Notes: a model not told the origin generated them from the sequence alone. DNA of 64,000 nt from Rhodoferax sp963750815 (GCA_963750815.1 CAVVRS010000002.1:2790001-2854000), one strand, 5' to 3'; counted from the stretch's first letter, positions 18,041 to 27,493 are shown. Translations and numbers: made by a program.

Positions 18041-18565
18041 AAAAAAACCTTCTCGAAAGTTGCTTTCAGTTGACCAGGGATTTTGGACCGCTGGCCCGGC
18101 GCAGCGACAGGATCAAATAACTTTGAACGATGCATTTTTCGACAATCACGGCGGTATCGGGCGTCGGCTCAAACACATGCTTGGACTCTATCCTAATTGC
18201 CCGGCGTCGCGCCAGAACGCCTGAGCTGTCTTCCTGAAGTATTCTTCCAGGTCCGATATTGCTATTAAATACATAGCTGTCTACGCATACCAGACGGCGA
18301 TTGCAGGCCTAAACACCTTAAAATCAGGGGCTGCAGCCGGTGCTTGCCGCTAAAGGAGCCAATCCGCAGGATGAACGCACGGCGCGGGCAACCGCAGTTT
18401 GATTTTGAAGCCACCAAAAAAAGCGTCATGGTGGCCCATTGGCTCGATGGTAAATCGGTGTCCCGCTGACTTTGCCCTACATTTAAGCCTCAGACCCATG
18501 GCACAGCAGCGGCGGCCCATCCGGCCAGCCAGTGCAAGCGCCAACCTGACGCAACGGAGAATGCA
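18041..18565. other. intergenic region between divergent units
   Basis: This 525 bp gap should hold the promoters for the minus-strand iron alcohol dehydrogenase and the plus-strand FAD-oxidase operon, but no clear -35/-10 pair stands out. It contains a small palindrome GAAAG-TTG-CTTTC (18055-18067), one copy of the interspersed repeat (18261-18309) and a 32-codon open frame at 18371-18469 that is not convincing. Confidence 0.6.
18261..18309 (+). repeat. interspersed 49-bp repeat, copy 1
   Basis: The head is GCTAT-N7-ATAGC (18261-18277), able to form a 5 bp stem. It is followed by TGTCTACGC and a tail ending GATTGCAGGCC. It matches the copy at 57371 closely (shared AGCTGTCTACGCATA and CAGGCC). 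It is intergenic. Confidence 0.8.
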
Positions 18566-20185
18566 ATGCGACGATGGAACGGCTGGGGCGATGATGCCAC
18601 CTCGATGGCACTGAGCGAGGCCGCGCAGGCCATGATGGCGGCGCGGCTCGGACCCGGCCTGGCAACGCGTGATGCCACGCGTGACTCCCTGCTGGCGCAG
18701 GTTCCGGCGTCGCGCCTGGAAGGTGCCCACCGGCTGATTCAAACCGACGCCCCGGTACGCCTGGCGATGGCCTTGGGCGAAAGCTTTGCCGACTGGATTC
18801 GAAAGCGCTTTGGCGCCCTGCCTCCGGTACCCGATGGCGTCGCCTTCGCCGAGTCGTCTGAACAGGTGCGCGAGTTACTGGACCTTGCGCAGGCGCAGAA
18901 CTGGATCGTGATCCCGTTTGCCGGTGGTACCAGCGTTGCCGGTCACCTCGACTGCCCTGTCAGCGAGCGGCCGGTCCTGTCCATCAACCTGAGCCGCCTG
19001 TGCCGCCTGCTGCACCTGGACAAGACCAGCCAGTTGGCCACTTTTGGTGCTGGCACACCCGGCCCGCTGGTGGAGGCGCAATTGCGCGCACACGGGTACA
19101 CACTGGGGCACTTTCCACAGTCGTTTGAATACTCCACGGTGGGGGGCTGGGTGGTGACACGCTCCAGCGGCCAGCAGTCGCTGCGCTATGGCCGTATCGA
19201 GCAGTTGTTTGCCGGTGGCCGGCTGGAAACACCGGTGGGCCGGCTCACCATCCCGACCGTACCAGCGGCCAGCGCCGGACCGGACCTGCGCGAACTGGTG
19301 ATGGGCTCGGAAGGCCGCTTTGGCATTTTGACCGAGGCCACGCTGCGCGTTTCACCACTGCCCGAACACGAAAGTTTTCACGCGCTGTTCTTTCCGGACT
19401 GGGACGCCGCCGAGGCGGCGGTACGCCAGCTGGTGCAGCACAAGCTGCCCCTGAGCATGCTGCGCCTGTCCAATGGCATTGAAACCGAAACCAACCTCAC
19501 CCTGGCCGGCCACGCCCGGCTCATGAGCTGGCTGCAGCGTTATCTGTCATGGCGCGGCTGTGGCGCCGACAAGTGCATGCTGATGCTGGGCGTGACCGCC
19601 GACGCGCGCACCGCCCGTCACGCCTTGCGCGAGGCGCGACATCTGCTGGCACGCCACGGTGGCGTCTACATTGGAAGTACCATGGGCGACAAGTGGCTGG
19701 CCCACCGGTTCAAGGGACCCTATCTGCGCAACACCTTGTGGGACCTGGGCTACAGCGCCGACACCATCGAGACGGCGGTCGACTGGCCGCAGGTGAAGAA
19801 CCTGATGGGCGCCATGGAACAGGCGGCGCGCGATGCTTTTTCGCCCTATGGCGAGCGGGTCCACGCCTTTACCCATTTGTCACACATCTACCCGCAGGGC
19901 AGCAGTATTTATTCACAATTTGTCTGGGCCACGGCGCCGGGTGGTTTTGCGCCCAACCTGGAACGCTGGCAGCGTCTGAAGGCAGCGGTGGCGGCCACCA
20001 TAGCCGCCCACGGCGGCACGGTCAGCCACCAGCATGGTGTCGGTCGCGACCACGCCAGCCATCTGGAAGACGAAAAAGGCGCGCTGGGCATGGCCACGCT
20101 GGCGCAGCTATGTCGTCACTTCGATCCGCACAGAATCATGAACCCCGGCAAGCTGCTGCAGGATGGCGGACCATGGGCGAGTTGA
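18566..20185 (+). CDS. FAD-binding oxidase, alkyl-DHAP synthase-like
   Basis: A 539-residue VAO-type flavoprotein. The FAD-binding PFAGGTSVAGHL motif is near residue 115. The C-terminal VSHQHGVGRDH motif corresponds to the His-His active-site region of alkylglycerone-phosphate synthase. The N-terminus MRRWNGWGD is characteristic of a bacterial subgroup found with glycerol-3-phosphate dehydrogenase. GGAG stands about 7 nt before the ATG. It overlaps the next gene by 13 bp. It may act on a dihydroxyacetone-phosphate or acyl-DHAP type substrate in ether-lipid-like synthesis, but the reaction is unproven for bacterial members. Confidence 0.87.
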   Translation: MRRWNGWGDDATSMALSEAAQAMMAARLGPGLATRDATRDSLLAQVPASRLEGAHRLIQTDAPVRLAMALGESFADWIRKRFGALPPVPDGVAFAESSEQVRELLDLAQAQNWIVIPFAGGTSVAGHLDCPVSERPVLSINLSRLCRLLHLDKTSQLATFGAGTPGPLVEAQLRAHGYTLGHFPQSFEYSTVGGWVVTRSSGQQSLRYGRIEQLFAGGRLETPVGRLTIPTVPAASAGPDLRELVMGSEGRFGILTEATLRVSPLPEHESFHALFFPDWDAAEAAVRQLVQHKLPLSMLRLSNGIETETNLTLAGHARLMSWLQRYLSWRGCGADKCMLMLGVTADARTARHALREARHLLARHGGVYIGSTMGDKWLAHRFKGPYLRNTLWDLGYSADTIETAVDWPQVKNLMGAMEQAARDAFSPYGERVHAFTHLSHIYPQGSSIYSQFVWATAPGGFAPNLERWQRLKAAVAATIAAHGGTVSHQHGVGRDHASHLEDEKGALGMATLAQLCRHFDPHRIMNPGKLLQDGGPWAS

Positions 20186-21792
20186 GCCCGGCCGGCCAGC
20201 GGGCGCAAGCCGTTGCACAGCTCGACGCGCAGCTGTGGGACCTGGTGGTGATTGGGGGTGGCATCAGCGGCGCGGGCGTGGCACAACAAGCCGCGCGCCG
20301 GGGCTGGACGGTGTTGCTGGTCGAGCAGCGCGATTTTGCCTGGGGTACCTCAAGCAGGTCCTCCAAACTGGTGCACGGCGGCCTGCGTTACCTGAAAGAG
20401 GGCGACATCAAAACCACGCTGCATTCGGTACGCGAGCGCGAGCGCCTGATGCGTGAGGCGCCGGCGCTGATCGAGCCGCAGAGCTTCCTGTTTGCCCATT
20501 GTGCCGGGCGAAAGCCGGGTCGCTGGCTGTTTCAACTGGGCTTGATGGTCTACGACCGGATGGCAGGGCTGCGCAGCCAGCGCTGGGCTGATCTTGCCAC
20601 CACGCAGTCGCTGGCACCAGGACTGGCCCCGCCCGGGCTGCGCGGCGCCCTGCTGTTCCAGGATGCCAAGACCGACGATGCGCGGCTGGTCTGGCGTGTC
20701 CTGTCAGAAGCACGGCGCGACGGCGCCGTGCTTCTGAACTACCTGTCGGCCGACGCGCTGCAAATTGATGCCGGCCGTGTCTGCGGCCTCACGCTGCGGG
20801 ACATATTGACCGGTCGAACGGTGCCGGTACGCGCCAGGGCGGTGGTTAACGCCAGCGGTGCCTGGGCCGACCGTTTGCGCAGCGGCGTCGCTGGCAAACC
20901 AATGTTGCGCCCGCTGCGCGGCAGTCATCTGCTGGTGCCCTTCTGGCGCCTGCCGGTGGCGCAATCCATCAGCCTGCTGCATCCGCGCGACGGCCGCCCG
21001 GTGTTCCTCTACCCGTGGGAAGGCGCCACACTGATTGGCACCACCGATCTCGATCACCAGGAAAACCTGGACACCGAGGCCAGTATCAGCGCCGCCGAAG
21101 TGACTTACCTGATCGACGCAGTGAACGACCAGTTCCCGGCGGCGGCACTGACGGCTGGCGATGTCTGTGCCTGCTACGCCGGTGTGCGGCCGGTGCTGGA
21201 CGACGGCACCCAAGCCGCCTCGAAAGCGGCGCGCGATCACGTGGTCCTCGATGAAGCCGGGCTGATCACCGTGACCGGCGGAAAGCTCACCACTTTTCGA
21301 CTGATGGCGCAGGACGCGCTCGCGCTGGCGGCACGCTACGCAGGCAAACCGTTTGCGCGCGATGACGCGGTGATGTTCACGCCGGTCGGCGAGTTGCCCC
21401 GGCACCTGAGTGCGGCCGTGCAGCACCGGCTGGCCGCGCGCTATGGTTATCTGGCCCGGTTGCTGAGCCGGCACGCCCCGCAAGATCAGTTCCAGACGAT
21501 TGCCGGCACCAACACTTTGTGGCTCGAACTCGCGGTGGCGGCACAGCATGAAGCCGTGGTGCATCTGGACGATTTGCTGCTGCGCCGCACGCGGCTTGGC
21601 CTGCTGTTGCCGCGCGGCGGGCTGGATCACCTGGCGCGCCTGCGTGCCCTGTGCGAGCCGCACCTGAACTGGGGCGACGCTGTCTGGCGTACGGAAATTG
21701 AACGCTACGACCGCCTGATTGCCGCGCATTACAGCCTGCCCGGGCTAACCGTGATACCTTGCGAGCTGTCTTCAACCCACGCGGCGCCATGA
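20173..21792 (+). CDS. glpD: FAD-dependent glycerol-3-phosphate dehydrogenase-like protein
   Basis: A 539-residue GlpD-family protein. The FAD motif is DLVVIGGGISGAGVAQQAARRG, followed by the family signature TSSRSSKLVHGGLRYL; a conserved GGKLTTFR block is near residue 375. The start at 20173 overlaps the stop of the FAD oxidase, and its own stop overlaps the kinase start, so the three genes are translationally coupled. In this setting it probably supplies or uses dihydroxyacetone phosphate for the partner enzyme rather than serving simple glycerol catabolism (inference). Confidence 0.9.
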   Translation: MGELSPAGQRAQAVAQLDAQLWDLVVIGGGISGAGVAQQAARRGWTVLLVEQRDFAWGTSSRSSKLVHGGLRYLKEGDIKTTLHSVRERERLMREAPALIEPQSFLFAHCAGRKPGRWLFQLGLMVYDRMAGLRSQRWADLATTQSLAPGLAPPGLRGALLFQDAKTDDARLVWRVLSEARRDGAVLLNYLSADALQIDAGRVCGLTLRDILTGRTVPVRARAVVNASGAWADRLRSGVAGKPMLRPLRGSHLLVPFWRLPVAQSISLLHPRDGRPVFLYPWEGATLIGTTDLDHQENLDTEASISAAEVTYLIDAVNDQFPAAALTAGDVCACYAGVRPVLDDGTQAASKAARDHVVLDEAGLITVTGGKLTTFRLMAQDALALAARYAGKPFARDDAVMFTPVGELPRHLSAAVQHRLAARYGYLARLLSRHAPQDQFQTIAGTNTLWLELAVAAQHEAVVHLDDLLLRRTRLGLLLPRGGLDHLARLRALCEPHLNWGDAVWRTEIERYDRLIAAHYSLPGLTVIPCELSSTHAAP

Positions 21793-23351
21793 GCAAACCC
21801 TATCTACTGGCCATCGACAACGGCACCCAGAGCGTGCGCGCCCTGATTTTTGACTTGCAAGGCACCTTGATTGATAAGGCGCAAGTCACCTTGACCAGTT
21901 ACCAGTCACCCGAGCCGGGCTGGATGGAGAACGATCCGGAGGCCTTCTGGCAGGCCTTGTGCCAGGCTTGCCAGCAGTTGTGGGCAACCACCCGCGTCCC
22001 CCGGAGTGCCATTGCCGGCGTCGTCGTCACCACCCAGCGCGGCACCACTGTCGCGCTGGACAAACAGGGTCAGCCGCTGCGCCCGGCCATGATCTGGCTT
22101 GACCAGCGCCGTGCCGACCAGCTTCCCAGGCTGGCCTGGTGGTGGCAGGCCGCGTTCCGGGCCATCGGCATGCTGGAGACCGTGCACTTCTTCCAGCGCG
22201 AGGCCGAAGCCAACTGGATTGCCCAGCATCAGCCTGAACTCTGGGCCCGAACTGACAAGTACCTGCTGCTGTCTGGCTACCTGAACTACCGCTTTACCGG
22301 CCGTTTTGTCGACTCGGTGGCATCTCAGGTCGGGTACCTTCCGTTTGACTACAAAAATGGCTGCTGGGCCGCCAGGCACGACTGGAAATGGCAAGCCTTG
22401 CCGATTACTGCGGCCATGCTGCCAGAACTGGTACCGGCCGGCACCGTCATCGGCCAGGTCAGCGCCCAGGCTGCACGGGACACCGGGATACCCGCCGGCT
22501 TGCCCATGATTGCCGGCGCGGCCGACAAAGCCTGTGAGGTGATTGGTGCGGGTTGCCTGACGCCCGACATTGCCTGCCTGTCTTATGGCACTGCCGCCAC
22601 CATCAACACCACCACACCCCGCTATCTGGAGGCGACGCCCTTCATCCCGCCCTACCAGGCCGCCATACCGGGCTACTACAACACCGAAATCCAGATCACA
22701 CGGGGTTTCTGGATGGTGCGCTGGTTCAAGGAACAGTTTGGCCTGCACGAGCAGCAGGCCGCGCTGCAGCACGGTGTGACGCCGGAAAGCCTGTTTGATG
22801 AACTGGTCAACAGTGTGCCGCCGGGTGCCCAGGGCCTACTGCTGCAGCCGTTCTGGAACCCCGGTATCAAGGTGCCTGGTCCCGAAGCCAAGGGTGCAGT
22901 GATTGGCTTTGGCGATGTGCACACGCGCGCCCACCTGTATCGCGCCATTCTGGAAGGTCTGGCTTACGCCCTGCGCGAGGGCAAGGAGCGCATTGAGCGA
23001 CGCGGTGGCCAGCGCATCACCCGGGTGCGGGTGTCTGGCGGCGGCTCACAAAGCGATGCCGCCATGCAGATCACTGCCAACATATTCAACCTGCCATGCG
23101 AACGACCCCATTTGTACGAGACCAGTGGCCTGGGCGCCGCCGTGCTGGCCGCCGTCGGCCTGAAGTTGTATCCGGACTTTGCCACCGCCACGGCGCAGAT
23201 GACACGCGTTGGCCAGGTGTTTGCGCCGGAACCCGAACACGCCCGCATCTACCAGCAACTCTACCGCCGCGTCTACTGCCGCATGTACCGGCGGCTGCAA
23301 CCGCTGTACCGGGATATCCAGGCGATCACCGGCTACCCGCCGACGAATTAG
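21789..23351 (+). CDS. FGGY-family carbohydrate kinase
   Basis: A 520-residue two-domain sugar kinase. The phosphate-1 motif is AIDNGTQSVRALIFD at the N-terminus. The C-terminal domain has RVSGGGSQSDAAMQITANIFNLP and an ETSGLGAAVLAAVG block typical of FGGY kinases. The start ATG overlaps the glpD stop (ATGA at 21789-21792). The substrate (glycerol, xylulose, another polyol) cannot be assigned. The same gene order appears, from memory, around PA3024-PA3026 in Pseudomonas aeruginosa, suggesting an old conserved pathway. Confidence 0.9.
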   Translation: MSKPYLLAIDNGTQSVRALIFDLQGTLIDKAQVTLTSYQSPEPGWMENDPEAFWQALCQACQQLWATTRVPRSAIAGVVVTTQRGTTVALDKQGQPLRPAMIWLDQRRADQLPRLAWWWQAAFRAIGMLETVHFFQREAEANWIAQHQPELWARTDKYLLLSGYLNYRFTGRFVDSVASQVGYLPFDYKNGCWAARHDWKWQALPITAAMLPELVPAGTVIGQVSAQAARDTGIPAGLPMIAGAADKACEVIGAGCLTPDIACLSYGTAATINTTTPRYLEATPFIPPYQAAIPGYYNTEIQITRGFWMVRWFKEQFGLHEQQAALQHGVTPESLFDELVNSVPPGAQGLLLQPFWNPGIKVPGPEAKGAVIGFGDVHTRAHLYRAILEGLAYALREGKERIERRGGQRITRVRVSGGGSQSDAAMQITANIFNLPCERPHLYETSGLGAAVLAAVGLKLYPDFATATAQMTRVGQVFAPEPEHARIYQQLYRRVYCRMYRRLQPLYRDIQAITGYPPTN

Positions 23352-23388
23352 CGCTGGGTCAGGACCGGCCTGCCGTTGCTGCCGGACT

Positions 23389-24882
23389 TCAGAGCATCAA
23401 GTCGGCAACGCCGCTGGAGACGGCAATTTTTCCTTTGGCCAGCTGCGCCCGGTACTTGTCCAGTCGCTTGAGGTCGTACAGGTAATTGACCATCAGGCCG
23501 TACGACTGTTTGACGCCTTTGGGCGATACGTCGCCGGCCCAGTTCAAGCGCTCAATACGCGCACCGTTGCCCAGGTGAAACCTGGCCACCGGATCAACCG
23601 GTTTGCCGTCGACCCGCTCGCCGCCCAAGTAACTGGCAGCACACTGCATCAGTAGCTGGCGAACCGGCGATTTTGCGTCCAGCGCCTGGGCGTTCTCGGC
23701 GGCCGCGAGAAACTGCGTTGCCGTGACCGGCTCGCGCGCCAGCGCCAGGCCCAGTGCGCTGTGCGCCTTGGCGTCAAGCCGGTCCAGCATGACGGCGGCG
23801 TTCTTGCCCAGCCAGACCCGAAATCCGGGTATCGGCGAGAGCGTGGCAAATGTCCTGAGGCGGGGGAACTCGGTCTTCAGGGTTTCAACCACGCGCTTGA
23901 TCAGCGAATCGCCAAAACTCACGCCCCGCAGGCCGGGCTGGCTGTTACTGATGGAGTAGAAGATGGCGGTGGTGGCCCTGTCCAGATCCGCGGCAGCAGC
24001 TGATTCATCGAGCAGCGGCGAGATTGCCAGCGGCAATTCGTCCAGCAGGGCGACCTCGATAAAAATCAGCGGCTCATTGGGCAGCTGGGGATGAAAGAAG
24101 CCGTAACAGCGGCGGTCCGAGTCAAGCCTGTTCTTGACGTCGTTCCAGCCGCGAATGTCATGCACTGCCTCGTACTGGATAAGCTTCTCGATCAGCGAGG
24201 CCGGCGAGTCCCAACTGATGCGGCGCAACTCCAGAAATGCAATGTCGTACCAGGTGGAAAACAGGTTTTCAAGTTCGGCATCGAGTGCCAGCAGACGCTT
24301 CTCCGCTTTCAGATGCGCCAGCAGTTCGGTGCGCAAGTCCAGCAAAAATCGCATGCCCTCGGGGAACACGGCAAAACGCTGCAGCAAGCGTGTGCGTGGT
24401 GACACCAGGGCGCGACGCAACCGGATCTCGGCGGGTCCCTGGTCGGAAGTATGCTGGGCCGCTTCGTACTGTCCGCGTGCGGCCCCGACTTTTTGCGGAT
24501 CGGGTGCAAACTGCTCACTCATCAGCAGCCAGCAGTCACGCCGCTGGGCTGGCGTGGCGGCCCCATACCAGAGTGCCAGGTTGCGGGCCCGCCGACCACC
24601 CTCTACCTCGCTGACCTGGCTGTCAACAACCGCCTGCAATTCGGCCAGCGTGCGGCGCAGCACCCGCGGTGACAACGCTTCTTCCTTGCGCCGCAAGGTT
24701 CCGGCCAACCGCTCCCGAGTGCTCCGCGAGGCCGCCAGCGAAGCTGCTTCCAGATCGTTTGACGCTGCATTTTTAATAGCTTGCTGCGCATGTTCAACGG
24801 GGGCTGCAGCCGCTTTTTCTCTTGAAACTGAGGCTGGCAGCAGCTTTGAGACGTTGCGACTGATCCATTGCGGGGTATTCAT
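23389..24882 (-). CDS. malonyl-CoA decarboxylase
   Basis: A protein of about 497 residues with the helical N-terminal domain and the GNAT-like C-terminal domain of malonyl-CoA decarboxylase; conserved stretches include RLQRFAVFPEGMRFLLDLR-like sequence, CYGFFHPQLPNEPLIFIEVAL and NYLYDLKRLDK near the end. It converts malonyl-CoA to acetyl-CoA and CO2. ATG 24882 is chosen over ATG 24933. Codons for about residues 24-40 coincide with an interspersed repeat, giving a low-complexity AAAAPVEHAQQAIKNA segment before the conserved region. It is divergent from an AraC-family gene that may regulate it. Confidence 0.92.
   Translation of the reverse strand: MNTPQWISRNVSKLLPASVSREKAAAAPVEHAQQAIKNAASNDLEAASLAASRSTRERLAGTLRRKEEALSPRVLRRTLAELQAVVDSQVSEVEGGRRARNLALWYGAATPAQRRDCWLLMSEQFAPDPQKVGAARGQYEAAQHTSDQGPAEIRLRRALVSPRTRLLQRFAVFPEGMRFLLDLRTELLAHLKAEKRLLALDAELENLFSTWYDIAFLELRRISWDSPASLIEKLIQYEAVHDIRGWNDVKNRLDSDRRCYGFFHPQLPNEPLIFIEVALLDELPLAISPLLDESAAAADLDRATTAIFYSISNSQPGLRGVSFGDSLIKRVVETLKTEFPRLRTFATLSPIPGFRVWLGKNAAVMLDRLDAKAHSALGLALAREPVTATQFLAAAENAQALDAKSPVRQLLMQCAASYLGGERVDGKPVDPVARFHLGNGARIERLNWAGDVSPKGVKQSYGLMVNYLYDLKRLDKYRAQLAKGKIAVSSGVADLML
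24764..24811 (+). repeat. interspersed repeat, copy inside malonyl-CoA decarboxylase gene
   Basis: A 48 bp copy reading GCTGC-N7-ATAGC, then TTGCTGCGC and a tail with TTCAACGGGGGC close to the copy at 57371. It lies antisense within the N-terminal coding region of the decarboxylase and adds 16 codons without breaking the frame. Confidence 0.8.
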
Positions 24883-25067
24883 GGGGTGCTCAACAAAATT
24901 CCAGCGGATGGATTGCCGTTTCCGCCAGTTCATAGAGAATAAACTATCGACTCTTCATGACATGATAGGGCTGAGCGGTGCAGAGACAGTTGCAGGTTAC
25001 GCCCTTTTTATTGCATATTGCGCCATTCCTGTAAAAATTTGCATCCCGTCGTTGCAACCCCGGCACC

Positions 25068-26072
25068 ATGCGCCATCAAAGCCCCACCATCCCCATGTCA
25101 TTTGTCAGCAATATGCTGATGGGTGCCAGGCGTGTGCTGGCGCCCACGGCCATCGACGAACTGGTTCTCAGGGCGGAAATCGCAACGACTCTGCTTGACC
25201 AGCGCGGCGCGCGGGTGACCCGCGAACAGTTTGTCCGGCTCTATGAAGCCATTGCATTGACTATTGGCGACGAGATGCTGGGGCTTTGGTCACGCCCCAT
25301 CCGGGCGGGTACGCTCAAGTACCTTGGCTTGAGTCTGCTTGACGCGCCATCGGTATTGGTGGCGCTGTACCGATTTACCCGCTTCTGGAATCTGCTGCTC
25401 GACGACTACGCGCTTCACCTGTCACGCAAGGACCAGATTGTGACGCTGGCGCTCAAGCCGCTGGATAGTGCCACAACACCAACCGTCTTCGGGCACGAAT
25501 TGATGATCAAGCTGATCCACGGCGTCGCTTCGTGGCTGGTCGGGCATGAACTGCCGATCAAAAACGTCAGCTTCGGCTTCGCCCGGCCGGCGCACTTTGT
25601 CGAGTACGCACCGCTTTTTCCGGGTCCGGTAAGCTTTGATCAGGCTTTTACATCGATCAGCTTTGCCGAGCATTTGCTGCGACAACAATTTCACCGGACA
25701 AAATCAGAACTGATCCGGTTCGTCAAGCGAGCGCCTGATGACTGGATCTTCGTCACTTTTGATCATGGTCCGGTCAGCGTGCACGTGCGGCAGCACCTGT
25801 CGGGAAAAGTCGGCACCAACGCGTCTTTGGCTGCCACCGCGGCAGCGCTCTGCATGTCGAGCCGCTCACTGTCAAGAAGGCTGGCCACCGAGGGCGCCAC
25901 ATACCAGAAAATCAAGGATGGGATGCGTCGGGACTCGGCCATCGAACGCCTGGTCAAGACCCGCGAATCAATTGACCAGATCGCCGCACAAGCCGGTTTT
26001 GACAACACACCGGCGTTCCACCGCGCGTTTCGGAACTGGACCGGCAGCACGCCCGGGGCGTACCGGCGCTAG
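25068..26072 (+). CDS. AraC-family transcriptional regulator (OruR-like layout)
   Basis: A 334-residue regulator with an N-terminal arabinose-binding-like domain (about residues 25-210) and a C-terminal AraC double helix-turn-helix (SLAATAAALCMSSRSLSRRLATEG, then IDQIAAQAGFDNTPAFHRAFRNWTG). The start is uncertain: ATG 25068 or ATG 25095, neither with a clear ribosome-binding site. It is divergent from malonyl-CoA decarboxylase with a 185 bp gap rich in TTGCA elements, so it may regulate that gene (inference). Confidence 0.88.
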   Translation: MRHQSPTIPMSFVSNMLMGARRVLAPTAIDELVLRAEIATTLLDQRGARVTREQFVRLYEAIALTIGDEMLGLWSRPIRAGTLKYLGLSLLDAPSVLVALYRFTRFWNLLLDDYALHLSRKDQIVTLALKPLDSATTPTVFGHELMIKLIHGVASWLVGHELPIKNVSFGFARPAHFVEYAPLFPGPVSFDQAFTSISFAEHLLRQQFHRTKSELIRFVKRAPDDWIFVTFDHGPVSVHVRQHLSGKVGTNASLAATAAALCMSSRSLSRRLATEGATYQKIKDGMRRDSAIERLVKTRESIDQIAAQAGFDNTPAFHRAFRNWTGSTPGAYRR

Positions 26073-26143
26073 CCCGGTTGGGCCGGCACCGGAGTTGCCG
26101 TCGTTCGCTATGATGAGCCACTGATCTTTCGGGAGAATGTCAC

Positions 26144-27493
26144 ATGAAGCGATTGTCTTTGGCTCTGGTCGGGTTGCTGGCCTGGGCTGCCGGTAGCGCT
26201 CTGGCCTGGAGCAACCACACCTACGCTGCCTACCGCACATTTGAAAAGATGCCCGAGGTGAGTCGCGCCACGCCAGTCATGGTAGAACCCCTGGAAGCCT
26301 TTTTGAAGGCTGAGGAAAAATCCGTTGAAACCCTGCTGGCCAGCCAGGAGTTGTGGGCCAGGTCGCATCTTGAGGTCTATCCGCCGCGGCCCGCCGCACT
26401 GGCCTTCGTGGCTAGCCCGACGCGCAGCGACGACGCGCGCCGGCTGGCGTTTTTGATGGCACTGCGGGTGGCACCCAACAGCCGGTTTGCGCTCTACCTG
26501 CAACCCGACCCATGGGACGCCGCACCAGACCCGGGCAAGCTGCTCGCCCACAACAGCGTCAACACGCTACCCGAACAGCCCAACTCGACTTACCGCTTCG
26601 TCGGCCTCAAGGCTGGCGATACGACTGCGCCGCTGGCTGTGCTGGCCTCGGCGACCGATGAACCAGATTACGGCCTGGACATCAACCTGTGGTCAGACAG
26701 CCCGTCCGACTGGGGCAAGGTTTACGGTTTCGAAACGCTGCCGTTTGGCAACCCTGCGCTCTATTTCTCGACCCAGGCCCCGTTTCACATGGGCTTCTAT
26801 CAGGAAGACCGCATCATTTATCTGGCGGCTCCGTTCATCAAAAAAACTTTTCCCCTGCTGCGCATTCACCAGTACAGCAGCCTGGCTGCGCTGGCGTTTC
26901 AGACTGGCCACCCCTACTGGGGCTGGCGTTTTACCGGACTGGCGCTGCACTATGTTCAGGATTTGACACAGCCCTATCACGCCAGCCTGTCACCCGGCAA
27001 CTCGTCGATCAAGCTCATCAGCATCAATCTGCTGGCCATGGCGGGTTTCCCCCGGCTGAAAGACGAGATGATTGTGTTGCTGTCGAACCGCCATCTGGCG
27101 CTGGAAAAATACCAGAATCAACTGCTCTTTAACGCAGCTCGGGCCAGGCACGAAACCGCCATCGAGAAATCGCTGCGCAACAGCGACTTGGACAGCACCT
27201 ACCCGGCCTGGTCTGAACTGTATGCGCGCGACGTGGTCAGCCAGCAGTCTTACGCGCTAGGCGTGCGCTTGACCGGCATTCTGCTGGACACCTTGCCTAG
27301 CACCTATGTCGCCGACCCTTCTTTCGATTTTGGTGTGAAGGAGTCTGGCATCGATCTGCTGGCGGAACTTGGTCAGACGGACTCCGCCAGGCGGACCCGG
27401 CTCGATGGCAGCGTGGCCGAGTTGTTGGGCAATTTTGGCGCCCATAGCCGCAATGCCGTGCGGGGGATTCTGAAGGCCGGCGTCAGGCCTTAG
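26144..27493 (+). CDS. exported zinc phospholipase C / S1-P1 nuclease-like protein
   Basis: A 449-residue secreted protein. The signal peptide ends ALA and the mature protein would begin Trp22-Ser-Asn-His. An N-terminal Trp that ligates zinc is the hallmark of the phospholipase C/P1 nuclease fold. The motif HYVQDLTQPYH (His269, Asp273, His279) matches the HxxxD...H zinc-binding helix of that fold. Overall sequence is far from the classical enzymes, so the substrate (phospholipid or nucleic acid) is open. It abuts the convergent dioxygenase gene with no spacer. Confidence 0.7.
   Translation: MKRLSLALVGLLAWAAGSALAWSNHTYAAYRTFEKMPEVSRATPVMVEPLEAFLKAEEKSVETLLASQELWARSHLEVYPPRPAALAFVASPTRSDDARRLAFLMALRVAPNSRFALYLQPDPWDAAPDPGKLLAHNSVNTLPEQPNSTYRFVGLKAGDTTAPLAVLASATDEPDYGLDINLWSDSPSDWGKVYGFETLPFGNPALYFSTQAPFHMGFYQEDRIIYLAAPFIKKTFPLLRIHQYSSLAALAFQTGHPYWGWRFTGLALHYVQDLTQPYHASLSPGNSSIKLISINLLAMAGFPRLKDEMIVLLSNRHLALEKYQNQLLFNAARARHETAIEKSLRNSDLDSTYPAWSELYARDVVSQQSYALGVRLTGILLDTLPSTYVADPSFDFGVKESGIDLLAELGQTDSARRTRLDGSVAELLGNFGAHSRNAVRGILKAGVRP

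Noticed and set aside
18055..18067. GAAAG-TTG-CTTTC palindrome near the iron alcohol dehydrogenase start
   Set aside because: Short, close to the ribosome-binding site, and no regulator gene nearby; likely chance.
18371..18469. 32-codon open frame with GGAG 12 nt upstream in the long intergenic gap
   Set aside because: No recognisable family, poor spacing, and composition not clearly coding; too weak to annotate.
18798..18812. GAAAGCGCTTT inside the FAD-oxidase gene, resembling the LacI operator
   Set aside because: Only the core matches and it lies within coding sequence of an unrelated gene.
19549..20172. Open frame running into glpD from upstream, overlapping the FAD-oxidase gene
   Set aside because: The FAD oxidase is clearly conserved in another frame here, and GlpD homology begins only after ATG 20173.
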